Below, piece after piece: positions 54,622 through 63,600 of a DNA stretch of 64,000 bases. How positions within the stretch are numbered: the stretch's first letter is position 1; each line of letters begins with the position of its first letter. Position numbers and translations under genes: made by a program. The notes under the pieces are model-generated. The model was given only the letters and a program-made list of their open reading frames with translations, made no database searches and was not told where the DNA came from. The stretch covers positions 1,316,001 to 1,380,000 of the forward strand of contig NZ_LS483370.1 of assembly GCF_900475285.1 (NCBI RefSeq), read 5' to 3'. Source of the stretch: Pseudomonas taetrolens. Its GTDB lineage: Bacteria; Pseudomonadota; Gammaproteobacteria; Pseudomonadales; Pseudomonadaceae.

Positions 54622-55095
54622 TTAACCCAATCGGATATTCAAGCTTTGCCCGTGGCCCGTGCGCGCTGCGCCAATGAGCTGTTGGCGTGCCGTGGCGTTT
54701 AGCGGGTTGATCCAGCTGACGACTGTGTGGCTACGGCCCAGGCGCAGGGCTTCGCACGTGAGTTGCAAGGCGGTTTTGTTGCCGTTGGGTTGAAGCAGCA
54801 GAATGCGTTCACGGTTCAACCCTGCCTCGCGCAGCCAGCTTTGTGTGAGGCTCGCCGGAGGAGCGATCAGGGTCAACCAGCGAGCGTCTTGCTGTTCGCT
54901 CAGTTCGCGCAGCATGGGAGCAAGCAGGTTCAGGCAGTTTCCGGCAGCACCGCGTAACGACAGTTCACTGAATACTTCAGGTTCGGCGCTCCAGGGTGAA
55001 TCGAGCACGTCTTTGATCGCAGGTGCCATGGGTTGTGCCATGAAGACCTCGAACAGCGGGAGTTGTGCTGGAAGCGGTGTGTGTGGGAACTGCAT
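54622..55095 (-). CDS. sulA: SOS cell division inhibitor SulA
   Basis: This 157-residue FtsZ inhibitor is made on DNA damage. ATG 55095 follows AAAGGAGG on the minus strand; an upstream frame start at 55128 lies inside lexA. The core region LTLIAPPASLTQSWLREAGLNRERILLLQP then ALQLTCEALRLGRSHTVVSWINPL is the RecA-like SulA fold. It begins 11 bp after lexA and so shares the LexA-controlled promoter; no separate LexA box was seen in front of it. Confidence 0.94.
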   Translation of the reverse strand: MQFPHTPLPAQLPLFEVFMAQPMAPAIKDVLDSPWSAEPEVFSELSLRGAAGNCLNLLAPMLRELSEQQDARWLTLIAPPASLTQSWLREAGLNRERILLLQPNGNKTALQLTCEALRLGRSHTVVSWINPLNATARQQLIGAARTGHGQSLNIRLG

Positions 55096-55105
55096 GAAGC
55101 CTCCT

Positions 55106-55714
55106 TTAGCGGCGAATGACGCCGACACTCAAGCCTTCAATGACCAGTTCCTGGTCCTTGAGGTTGACTTCAATGGGCGCGAAGTCCGGGTTTTCAGCGA
55201 TGAGCCAGACCTTGCTGCCTTCGCGCTTGAAGCGTTTGACCGTGACCTCGTCGTCGATACGGGCGACGACAATCTGGCCATTGCGGGCTTCGCGGCACGT
55301 GTGGACGGCCAGCAGGTCGCCGTCGAAGATGCCGACGTCTTTCATGCTCATGCCTTGTACCCGCAGCAGGTAGTCGGCGCGTGGATGGAAGAAGGTCGGG
55401 TTGATGTTGCATGATTCTTCGACATGTTCCTGCGCCAGAATCGGCGCACCGGCCGCAACCCGGCCAATGATGGGCAAGGTGGATTCGTCGGACTTGGCTT
55501 CGAAGCCCGGGATGCGAATACCGCGCGAGGCACCGGGTGTCATCTCGATGGCGCCCTTGCGGGCCAGGGCCTTGAGATGCTCTTCGGCAGCGTTTGGAGA
55601 CTTGAAGCCCAGCTCCTGTGCGATCTCGGCACGGGTGGGCGGGTATCCGTTGTCATCCAGGCATCGCTTGATGAAGGCCAGGATCTCAGCTTGGCGTGGC
55701 GTCAGTTTTAGCAT
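55106..55714 (-). CDS. lexA: LexA repressor
   Basis: This 202-residue SOS repressor has an N-terminal winged helix ([33 protein letters not shown]) that binds CTG-N10-CAG. The autocleavage site Ala88-Gly89 is in GRVAAGAPI, and the Ser-Lys dyad is Ser123 ([11 protein letters not shown]) with Lys160 (VTVKRF), all intact. It is transcribed with sulA (11-bp gap) from a promoter with two LexA boxes, which gives autoregulation. It is divergent from psrA. Confidence 0.98.
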   Translation of the reverse strand: MLKLTPRQAEILAFIKRCLDDNGYPPTRAEIAQELGFKSPNAAEEHLKALARKGAIEMTPGASRGIRIPGFEAKSDESTLPIIGRVAAGAPILAQEHVEESCNINPTFFHPRADYLLRVQGMSMKDVGIFDGDLLAVHTCREARNGQIVVARIDDEVTVKRFKREGSKVWLIAENPDFAPIEVNLKDQELVIEGLSVGVIRR

Positions 55715-55724
55715 GATGATCGCT

Positions 55725-55759
55725 CTGTCTTTTTATACAGTGACTGGGATTATATACAG
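55725..55759 (-). promoter_or_regulatory. Two adjacent LexA boxes of the lexA-sulA operon
   Basis: CTGTCTTTTTATACAG (55725-55740) and CTGGGATTATATACAG (55744-55759) both fit CTG-N10-CAG and lie 3 bp apart, immediately upstream of lexA. Tandem sites mean tight, cooperative autorepression, as at E. coli lexA. Confidence 0.88.
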
Positions 55760-55924
55760 TGAAAGTTTATTGGCAATCACCCATTTCAAGCCGTCCGCTG
55801 GACGGTCGCTTCAACGTGGCGTAAAGGGCGGTGGATGAGGCAAGTCCTGATTCGCCAAGGCTGTGGTTAAATGCAGAACTGCCCGGTCGTAAAACGAATG
55901 CGTCATCTTGACTTTTTACAAGCT

Positions 55925-55951
55925 GAAACGTATGTTTCAAACAACTGTTTA
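55925..55951 (+). promoter_or_regulatory. Two candidate PsrA operators upstream of psrA
   Basis: GAAACGTATGTTTC (55925-55938) fits the PsrA box (G/C)AAAC-N2-4-GTTT(G/C) perfectly. CAAACAACTGTTTA (55938-55951) shares one base with it and misses the consensus at its last position. They lie just before the ATG, so PsrA probably represses its own gene, and fatty acyl-CoA would relieve it. Confidence 0.7.
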
Positions 55952-55974
55952 AATGTTTGTCAGGCGGAGTAGCC

Positions 55975-56682
55975 ATGGCCCAGTCGGAAACCGTTGAACG
56001 TATCCTTGATGCTGCCGAGCAGCTGTTCGCGGAAAAAGGTTTTGCCGAAACCTCATTGCGGCTGATTACCAGCAAGGCCGGGGTTAACCTCGCGGCAGTC
56101 AATTACCATTTCGGTTCGAAAAAGGCGCTGATCCAGGCCGTTTTTTCGCGTTTCCTGGGGCCTTTCTGTGCCAACCTCGACCGTGAACTGGAACGCCGTC
56201 AGGCCAAACCGGAGAATCGCCCGGGGCTTGAAGAGCTGTTGGAGATGCTGGTCGAGCAGGCACTGGTCATTCAGCCGCGCAGCGGCAACGACCTGTCGAT
56301 CTTCATGCGCCTGCTGGGGCTGGCGTTCAGCCAGAGTCAGGGCCATTTGCGGCGCTACCTCGAAGACATGTACGGCAAGGTGTTCCGTCGCTACATGCTG
56401 CTGGTTAATGAAGCTGCGCCGCAGATCCCGCCTATCGAGCTGTTCTGGCGCGTGCACTTCATGCTCGGCGCGGCGGCTTTCAGCATGTCCGGGATCAAGG
56501 CACTGCGTGCCATTGCCGAGACCGACTTCGGGGTCAATACCTCGATAGAGCAGGTGATGCGCCTGATGGTGCCCTTTCTGGCCGCGGGCATGCGTGCCGA
56601 GAGTGGCGTGATCGATCCGGCTATGGCTGCAGCCCAGTTGCGCCCTCGCAGCAAAACCCCGCCGGCCGCTACCAAGGTTTGA
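55975..56682 (+). CDS. psrA: TetR family transcriptional regulator PsrA
   Basis: This 235-residue regulator of fatty-acid metabolism and RpoS is released from DNA by long-chain fatty acids. ATG 55975 (MAQSETVERILDAAEQLF) with GGCGGAG ahead is favoured over 55957. The TetR HTH (about residues 6-52) includes FAETSLRLITSKAGVNLAAVNYHFGSKKAL. The effector domain fills the rest (to about 200), with a Pro/Lys-rich tail. Its operator is overlaid on its promoter and its chief targets, fadBA, lie 6-9 kb upstream. Confidence 0.93.
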   Translation: MAQSETVERILDAAEQLFAEKGFAETSLRLITSKAGVNLAAVNYHFGSKKALIQAVFSRFLGPFCANLDRELERRQAKPENRPGLEELLEMLVEQALVIQPRSGNDLSIFMRLLGLAFSQSQGHLRRYLEDMYGKVFRRYMLLVNEAAPQIPPIELFWRVHFMLGAAAFSMSGIKALRAIAETDFGVNTSIEQVMRLMVPFLAAGMRAESGVIDPAMAAAQLRPRSKTPPAATKV

Positions 56683-56729
56683 GCCGCTGCGGGTGGGCGT
56701 GGCAGCTGAGTTCCGCTAAGCTAGCTGCC

Positions 56730-56867
56730 ATGCCTAACCTCGATTCATTCCCCTCATCCGCACACCTTGTCGACTTGCTGATGCTACGTCTGCCTGAGGT
56801 GCGCATGCCTGTACCCGGGTATGCCGAGCGGGGGGTGAACATTCTCTTTTTAAAGGATTACCCATGA
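56730..56867 (+). CDS. Possible small ORF translationally coupled to nagZ
   Basis: This 45-codon frame (MPNLDSFPSSAHLVDLLMLR...) ends with the TGA that overlaps the nagZ ATG as ATGA. Such an overlap is a hallmark of translational coupling, but no Shine-Dalgarno site precedes the ATG at 56730 and no family is recognised. It may be a leader peptide or chance. Confidence 0.3.
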   Translation: MPNLDSFPSSAHLVDLLMLRLPEVRMPVPGYAERGVNILFLKDYP

Positions 56868-57874
56868 GTTCTGCCTTGCAAGGCTCCTTGATGGTCGACG
56901 TCGCCGGCACCTGGCTGACGGCTGAAGACCGGCACTTGCTGCGCCAGCCTGAAGTGGGCGGGCTGATTATTTTCGCACGCAACATTGAGCATCCACGCCA
57001 GGTGCGCGAGTTGAGCGCATCGATTCGTGCCCTGCGCCCGGACCTGCTGCTGGCAGTCGATCAGGAGGGCGGGCGGGTGCAGCGCTTGCGTCAGGGCTTT
57101 GTGCGTTTGCCGGCCATGCGCGCCATTGCCGACAACCCGAATGCCGAGTATCTGGCAGAACAATGCGGCTGGATCATGGCGACCGAAGTGCTGGCCGTCG
57201 GGCTGGACCTGAGCTTTGCACCGGTGCTGGATCTGGATTACCAGCGCAGCGCGGTGGTGGGCAGTCGATCGTTTGAAGGTGATCCGGAGCGTGCCGCTGT
57301 GCTGGCAGGTGCTTTTATTCGCGGGATGAATGACGCGGGCATGGCGGCCACGGGCAAGCATTTTCCGGGGCACGGCTGGGCTGAGGCGGATTCCCATGTG
57401 GCCATTCCGACCGATGAGCGCAGCCTTGAGCAGATTCGGGCCCATGACCTTGTGCCGTTTGCCCGTTTGAGCAAACACCTGGCCGCGGTCATGCCCGCCC
57501 ACGTGATCTACCCTCAGGTCGACAGTCAGCCCGCCGGTTTTTCCCGTCGCTGGCTACAGGACATCCTGCGCGGCGAGCTGCAGTTCGATGGCGTGATCTT
57601 CAGTGATGACCTGTCGATGGCCGGTGCGCATGTGGTGGGTGATGCCGCCAGTCGAATTGAGGCAGCTCTGTCGGCCGGTTGCGACATGGGGCTGGTGTGC
57701 AACGACCGTGCTGCGGCAGAGCTGGCGCTCAGCGCTGCCCAGCGCATGAAGGTGACCCCTTCGCCGCGGATTGCACGCATGCGGGGTCAGGCCTGGGCCA
57801 GTACCGATTATCGTCAGGACCCGCGCTGGCGGGTGGCGATGGGTGCCCTCAAAGACGCTCAATTGATCGATTGA
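56864..57874 (+). CDS. nagZ: Beta-N-acetylhexosaminidase NagZ
   Basis: This 336-residue GH3 enzyme releases GlcNAc from muropeptides in the cytoplasm (peptidoglycan recycling) and so governs AmpC induction by anhydro-muropeptides. Signature TGKHFPGHGWAEADSHVAIPTDER holds the His-Asp dyad, and GVIFSDDLSMAGA the catalytic nucleophile Asp. AAAGGA precedes the ATG. Full length. The preceding frame overlaps by ATGA. Confidence 0.96.
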   Translation: MSSALQGSLMVDVAGTWLTAEDRHLLRQPEVGGLIIFARNIEHPRQVRELSASIRALRPDLLLAVDQEGGRVQRLRQGFVRLPAMRAIADNPNAEYLAEQCGWIMATEVLAVGLDLSFAPVLDLDYQRSAVVGSRSFEGDPERAAVLAGAFIRGMNDAGMAATGKHFPGHGWAEADSHVAIPTDERSLEQIRAHDLVPFARLSKHLAAVMPAHVIYPQVDSQPAGFSRRWLQDILRGELQFDGVIFSDDLSMAGAHVVGDAASRIEAALSAGCDMGLVCNDRAAAELALSAAQRMKVTPSPRIARMRGQAWASTDYRQDPRWRVAMGALKDAQLID

Positions 57875-57903
57875 GCCATTCCTGGCAGGCGCGAGCGGTG
57901 CTT

Positions 57904-60606
57904 TCAGCGCTTCTCGCTTTTCGGCGGCAGCGGCGCAAACAGGGCGTCGATGTCGTCGTCCTGCAGTTTCCAGTCTCCGGCGATTCGCCCATCCAGAATA
58001 CCGGCTGCCAGGTCTGACTTTTCCTGTTGCAAGTGCTGGATTTTCTCTTCCACGGTGCCGCGCGCGATCATTTTATAAACGAATACCGGTTTTTCCTGGC
58101 CGATACGGTAGGCGCGGTCGGTCGCCTGGTTTTCGGCAGCCGGGTTCCACCACGGATCATAGTGAATCACGGTGTCCGCTTCAGTGAGGTTCAGCCCCAC
58201 GCCACCGGCCTTGAGGCTGATCAGGAAGATCTGCAGCTTGCCACTCTGGAAATCCCTGACCGGCGTGCGGCGGTCGCGGGTTTGCCCGGTGAGCAGGGCG
58301 TAGCTGACATTGCGCTTCTTCAGTTCGGCCTCGATCAGGCCGAGCATTGAGGTGAACTGTGAGAACAGCAAAATGCGCCGGCCTTCAGCAAACAGCTCGT
58401 CGAGCATCAGCATCAGGCTGTCGAGTTTGCCCGAGGTGCTGCCTTTTTTCGGCGGGCTGTCGCTGACCAAACGCAGGTCACAACAGACCTGACGCAACTT
58501 GAGCAGCGCTTCGAGGATGATGATCTGGCTGCGTCCCACGCCTTTGCGGGTGATTTCGTCGCGAACCTTCTTGTCCATCGCCAAGCGCATGGTTTCGTAC
58601 ACGTCCCGCTGTGCTTCGTTGAGGTCGACCCAGTGGATGATCTCGGTTTTGGGCGGCAGTTCGGTGGCCACTTGCTCCTTGGTGCGGCGCAGCAAGAACG
58701 GCTTTATCCGGGCATTGAGGTGCTGCAGGCGCTCGTCGTTGCCATGGCGTTCAATCGGTACCCGGTAATCGCGGTTGAAGGTTTTAACGTCCCCCAGCCA
58801 GCCGGGCAACAAGAAGTGGAACAGCGACCACAGCTCACCCAGGTGGTTTTCCAGCGGCGTGCCGCTGAGGCACAAGCGTTGCCGTGCAACCAGTTCACAG
58901 GCCGCTTGCGAGGCCTTGCTGCCGGGATTCTTGATGTACTGCGCTTCGTCCAGCACCAGGATGTGCAACGGCAGTTTCGCCAGTTGCTCAATGTCTTTGG
59001 GCAGCAAGGCGTACGTGGTCAGGATCACGTCGTAATCGTTGAGTTGCTCGAAATGCTTTTTGCGCGAGGCTCCAAACAGCGCCAGCACCTTGAGTTGCGG
59101 CGTGAAATGCGCGGCTTCGTCGAGCCAGTTAGGGATCAGGCTGGTGGGCATCACCACCATGGCCGGGCGGTCCAGTCGACCGGCATTCTTTTCACACAGG
59201 ATATGGGCCAGGGTTTGCAGGGTTTTGCCCAGTCCCATGTCATCCGCGAGAATTCCGCCCACCTCAAGCTGACGCAAGGACTGCATCCAGCTCAGGCCTT
59301 CAAGCTGGTAAGGGCGCAAATTGGCATTCAGCCCCTCGGGCGCTTCAACAGCGAAGTCCTTGATGTCGCGCAGGCGCTGGGCAAAACCGCGAATGTGTTC
59401 GCCGCCTTCCCAGCGCAGGGGTAGCGCATCCAGGGCGTTCAGGCGTGGTGCATCTGCACTTTTGATGCGTAGCGTAGTGGCCCCGGGCTCGTTCAGGTAA
59501 AACTCGCCCAGAGTCGCCAGTACCGGTTTCAGGCGGCCATATGGCAGGGCAACTTGCAGCGGGCCATGGGGGCTGTTGGGCGTGGCCGGGATGTTCACCA
59601 GGATCAGCTCGTTATCCTGGCGCCGGGCGAGCTTTTCAGGGCTGAGAATGTCGGTGTGCGAGCGCATCAGATTCAGCAGGATCGGCAGCAGGCTCAGGCG
59701 TTGGCCATTAACGATAATCCCCAACTCCAGGTCGAACCAGTCACGTTCCGGCGCTTCATCGACGTTGGCGTACCAGTCTTCCACCGGGCTCAGGTCAAAG
59801 CCGAAGTCTTCATCGATCTGCAGTTCCCAGCCTTGTTCGCGCAAGCCGGGCATCTCGTTGAGGGTGAAGTTCAGCCAGGCACTGTCGTTGACCATCTCGA
59901 ACAGTTCGCCGGCACTTTCCGGCAGCGCCTTGCTTTGCCGCGTGGCAATTTTGAAGCCCAGGCGGCGCAGTTGTTCGCGGCAGGCGTTCTCGGTTTCGGA
60001 GTGACGCTTGATGCGCAGGATCTGCTGCTCCTGGCGAATCAGGATGTCAGCGTTTTTTTGCCCCGAAACGTACTGGTCAAGGTAGTTGAACGACAATGCG
60101 GCTCGGTGCTGGATGTAGCGTTGCATTTTGCCGTTGCGCGGTTCAAAGGCGCTGAACTCGACACTGGCCAGCCACAGGCGAGGTATGGGCCGGGCATCAT
60201 CGACCACGTGTTCGGGCAGTTGAGCGGGGCGGCGTGAGTCGAGTACGGCCTGGAGTTTTTCCAGAAGCTCGGCGTCCCGGGCTGCGGCAGGGTAATTCAA
60301 GGTGTCTTCAATCTTCAGTAATACGGCTGCGGTGTGTTTGCAGTTCGTGCGGACGGGGCAGGTGCAGTTCGCGCTCACCAGGAGCAGCGTGCCCTTGGCG
60401 GACTCGCGTAATTGAATGGTCTGGCGGTAAGTGTTGTCGCTTGAGCCCTGGCAGCTGGCGGTGATCAGGCTGTCGCCGATTTGCACGATCCTGACACGGT
60501 TTTCCAGTGCGTAGCGCCGGCCACGCTCAAGGCTTTGCTCTTTGAAACGGCTGATCCAGGTCGCTGCGAGCGGCTTGGTCAGCCGAGGTGTCTGGCTCAA
60601 GGGCAT
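57904..60606 (-). CDS. SNF2-family DEAD/DEAH-box helicase with SWIM zinc finger
   Basis: This is a 900-residue helicase. An N-terminal SWIM-type zinc finger (CTCPVRTNCKHTAAVLL; C-x-C-n-C-x-H, about residues 75-91) precedes a long middle region and then the Swi2/Snf2 core. Motif I is DDMGLGKT, Ia region SLIPNWLDEA, II LDEAQYIKNP, III LSGTPLENHLGELWSL, V LISLKAGGVGLNLTEAD, VI QATDRAYRIGQEKPVFVYKM. Bacterial relatives of this type (RapA-like or HepA-like) may remodel DNA-protein complexes; the role is unproven. It is close to mfd on the same strand. Confidence 0.93.
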   Translation of the reverse strand: MPLSQTPRLTKPLAATWISRFKEQSLERGRRYALENRVRIVQIGDSLITASCQGSSDNTYRQTIQLRESAKGTLLLVSANCTCPVRTNCKHTAAVLLKIEDTLNYPAAARDAELLEKLQAVLDSRRPAQLPEHVVDDARPIPRLWLASVEFSAFEPRNGKMQRYIQHRAALSFNYLDQYVSGQKNADILIRQEQQILRIKRHSETENACREQLRRLGFKIATRQSKALPESAGELFEMVNDSAWLNFTLNEMPGLREQGWELQIDEDFGFDLSPVEDWYANVDEAPERDWFDLELGIIVNGQRLSLLPILLNLMRSHTDILSPEKLARRQDNELILVNIPATPNSPHGPLQVALPYGRLKPVLATLGEFYLNEPGATTLRIKSADAPRLNALDALPLRWEGGEHIRGFAQRLRDIKDFAVEAPEGLNANLRPYQLEGLSWMQSLRQLEVGGILADDMGLGKTLQTLAHILCEKNAGRLDRPAMVVMPTSLIPNWLDEAAHFTPQLKVLALFGASRKKHFEQLNDYDVILTTYALLPKDIEQLAKLPLHILVLDEAQYIKNPGSKASQAACELVARQRLCLSGTPLENHLGELWSLFHFLLPGWLGDVKTFNRDYRVPIERHGNDERLQHLNARIKPFLLRRTKEQVATELPPKTEIIHWVDLNEAQRDVYETMRLAMDKKVRDEITRKGVGRSQIIILEALLKLRQVCCDLRLVSDSPPKKGSTSGKLDSLMLMLDELFAEGRRILLFSQFTSMLGLIEAELKKRNVSYALLTGQTRDRRTPVRDFQSGKLQIFLISLKAGGVGLNLTEADTVIHYDPWWNPAAENQATDRAYRIGQEKPVFVYKMIARGTVEEKIQHLQQEKSDLAAGILDGRIAGDWKLQDDDIDALFAPLPPKSEKR

Positions 60607-60627
60607 GGGGGCGTCATTGTCTGGCCA

Positions 60628-63600
60628 TCAGGACGACTTCGGCGCCAGGCGTTCAAAAAGGGCTTCAATGGTATTGAAACGTTCTTCCGCGCGCTCCATG
60701 GGCACCATGAACTTGAATAGCGTCGCGCCTTCGAATTTGTAACGGTTGGGCTGACCCTGAATCAGTTTGATCAGCACCAGTGGGTCAACCGGCGTGTCGG
60801 CCGCAAACTCAATCCGCCCGCCTTGCGGGCCGGCATCGACTTTTTTGATGCCCAGATGCTCGGCCTGCAATTTGAGCAGGGTGATGCGCACCAGGTTTTT
60901 GGTCGGTTCCGGCAGCAGGCCGAAGCGGTCGATCATCTCGACCTGCAGATCCTTGAGGCCTTCTTCATCGCTGGCGGACGCAATGCGCTTGTAAAGGATC
61001 AGTCGGGCATGAACATCGGGCAGGTAGGCTTCAGGAATCAACGCCGGTACGCGCAAGTTGATTTCCGGGCCGCCACCCAGTGGCTGGTCAAGGTTGGGCT
61101 GTTCGCCCTTGCGGATCGACTTCACCGCGCGTTCGAGCATCTCCATGTACAGGGTAAAACCCACCGCCTGGATCTGGCCGCTCTGGCCGTCACCTAGCAG
61201 CTCGCCCGCGCCCCGGATTTCGAGGTCGTTGGTGGCAAGCACAAAGCCTGCACCCAGATCCTGGGTGTTGGCGATGGCTTCGAGACGCTTTTGCGCATCT
61301 CCGGTAATTTGCTGGCGCGGCGGCGTCAGCAGATAGGCATACGCCTGGTGGTGACTGCGTCCGACGCGGCCGCGCAACTGGTGTAGCTGCGCCAGGCCGA
61401 ACTTGTCGGCGCGCTCGATGATGATGGTGTTGGCGCTGGGGACGTCGATGCCGGTTTCAATGATGGTCGAGGCGATCAGCACATTGAAGCGCTTGTGATA
61501 GAAATCGCTCATCACCTGTTCGAGTTCGCGTTCACGCATCTGGCCGTGCCCGATGCCGATCCGGGCTTCCGGTACCAGTTCGGCCAGCTCGGCGGCGCAT
61601 TTCTCGATGGTCTTGACGTCGTTGTGCAGATAGTAAACCTGGCCGCCACGCAGCAACTCACGCAGCAGGGCCTCTTTGACCGTGCTGTTGTTTTGCTCCA
61701 TGACAAAGGTCCGCACCGACAATCGGCGCGCAGGTGGCGTGGCAATGATCGACAGGTCGCGCATGCCTGACACGGCCATGTTCAATGTGCGCGGGATCGG
61801 TGTTGCGGTGAGTGTCAGGATATCGACTTCACTGCGCAGGGCCTTGAGCTGTTCTTTCTGGCGAACGCCGAAGCGGTGTTCTTCGTCGATGATCACGAGG
61901 CCCAGGTTTTTGATTTTGACGTCGTCTTGCAGCAGCTTGTGGGTGCCGATCACGATGTCGATCTTGCCCTCGGCCAAATCGGCGACGGCGGCATTGATCT
62001 CTTTGGCAGACTTGAAGCGGCTCATCACTTCAACCGTTACCGGCCAGTCGGCAAAGCGGTCGCGGAAACTGTTGTAATGCTGTTGGGCGAGCAGGGTGGT
62101 GGGCACCAGAATGGCTACCTGGCGACCGCCATGCACGGCAATGAAGGCCGCGCGCATGGCCACTTCGGTTTTGCCGAAGCCCACGTCGCCGCACACCAGC
62201 CGATCCATCGGCTTGGGCGAGAGCATGTCTTCGCGCACGGCTTCGATGGTGGTCTGCTGGTCGGGTGTTTCTTCAAACGGGAAGCCGGCGCTGAAGGTTG
62301 CGTAATCAGCCTTGGGGTCAGCAAAGGCGTAGCCTTCGCGGGCGGCGCGACGGGCATAGATGTCGAGCAGCTCGGCGGCGACATCGCGTACCTGTTCGGC
62401 GGCCTTGCGCTTGGCTTTTTGCCAGGTTTCCGAGCCCAGGCGGTGCAGTGGCGCAAGCTCATCGTCACTGCCGGTGTAGCGGGCGATCAGGTGCAGGTTG
62501 GCCACGGGCACATAAAGCTTGGCGCCTTCGGCGTATTCCAGGGTGAGGAACTCGGCCACCTGGTTGTCGACTTCCAGGGTTGCCAGCCCTTGATAGCGGC
62601 CGACACCGTGGTCTATATGCACCACCGGTGCGCCTTCGCGCAGCTCGGTGAGGTTTTTGATCACGGCATCGTTATTGGCGTCAGCGCGCTTTTCGCGGCG
62701 TCGGCGCTGCATCACCCGCTGACCGAACAGAGGGCTTTCGGCAATCAGTGCCAGTGCCGGGTCATCGAGCAGCAGGCCCTCATCCAGCGGGGCAATGGTG
62801 ATGGCCAGGCGATGTTTGCTGGCAACGAAATCGGGCCAGCTGTCGACCGTTTTCGGGCGCAGCTTGAGGCGTTCAAGCAGCTCCAGCAGCACCTCGCGGC
62901 GACCGGCCGATTCGGCGGTGAACAGCACGCGACCATCAAACTGCTCGATAAAGCCCGACAAGGCGGCCAGTGGCTGATTGGCCTTGGCCTCGATCGCAAG
63001 ATTCGGCAGCGGTCGGGCGGGGAAGCGCTCACGGCGGGTGTCGGTGTCCAGATCGTCCTGGCTGACTACAACCCGTGGCCAGTTTTTCAGCCGGGCGAAG
63101 CAGTCTTCGACCGGGAGAAACAGCTCGGCGGGCGGCAGCAAGGGGCGTGACGGGTCAACGCGCCGTTCTTCATAGCGGTTGCGCACGTCTGACCAGAAAT
63201 GCTCCGCCGCGTTCTCGATACCTGGCAAGGAAAACACCTGGGTATCGCCCGGCAAGTAGTCGAACAGGGTCGAGGTTTCATCGAAAAACAACGGCAGGTA
63301 ATACTCGATGCCGGCCGGTGTGATCCCGCTGCTCAGGTCCTGGAAAATCGGGCAACGGCGGAAGTCGACATCAAAGCGCTCTCGAAAGCGAGCCTTGAAG
63401 CGGGTCACGGCATCTTTTTGCAGGGGGAATTCGCGTGCCGGCAGCAATCGCACCGATTCGACCTTGTCGATCGAGCGCTGGTTTTCCGGGTCGAAGGTGC
63501 GCAGGGTTTCGATTTCGTCGTCGAACAGGTCAATCCGGTAGGGCAGTTTGCTGCCCATCGGGAACAGGTCGATCAATGCGCCGCGAACGGCGAACTCGCC

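Noticed and set aside
54622..55128. Longer SulA from 55128
   Set aside because: It would overlap lexA, and the ATG at 55095 has a perfect AAAGGAGG.
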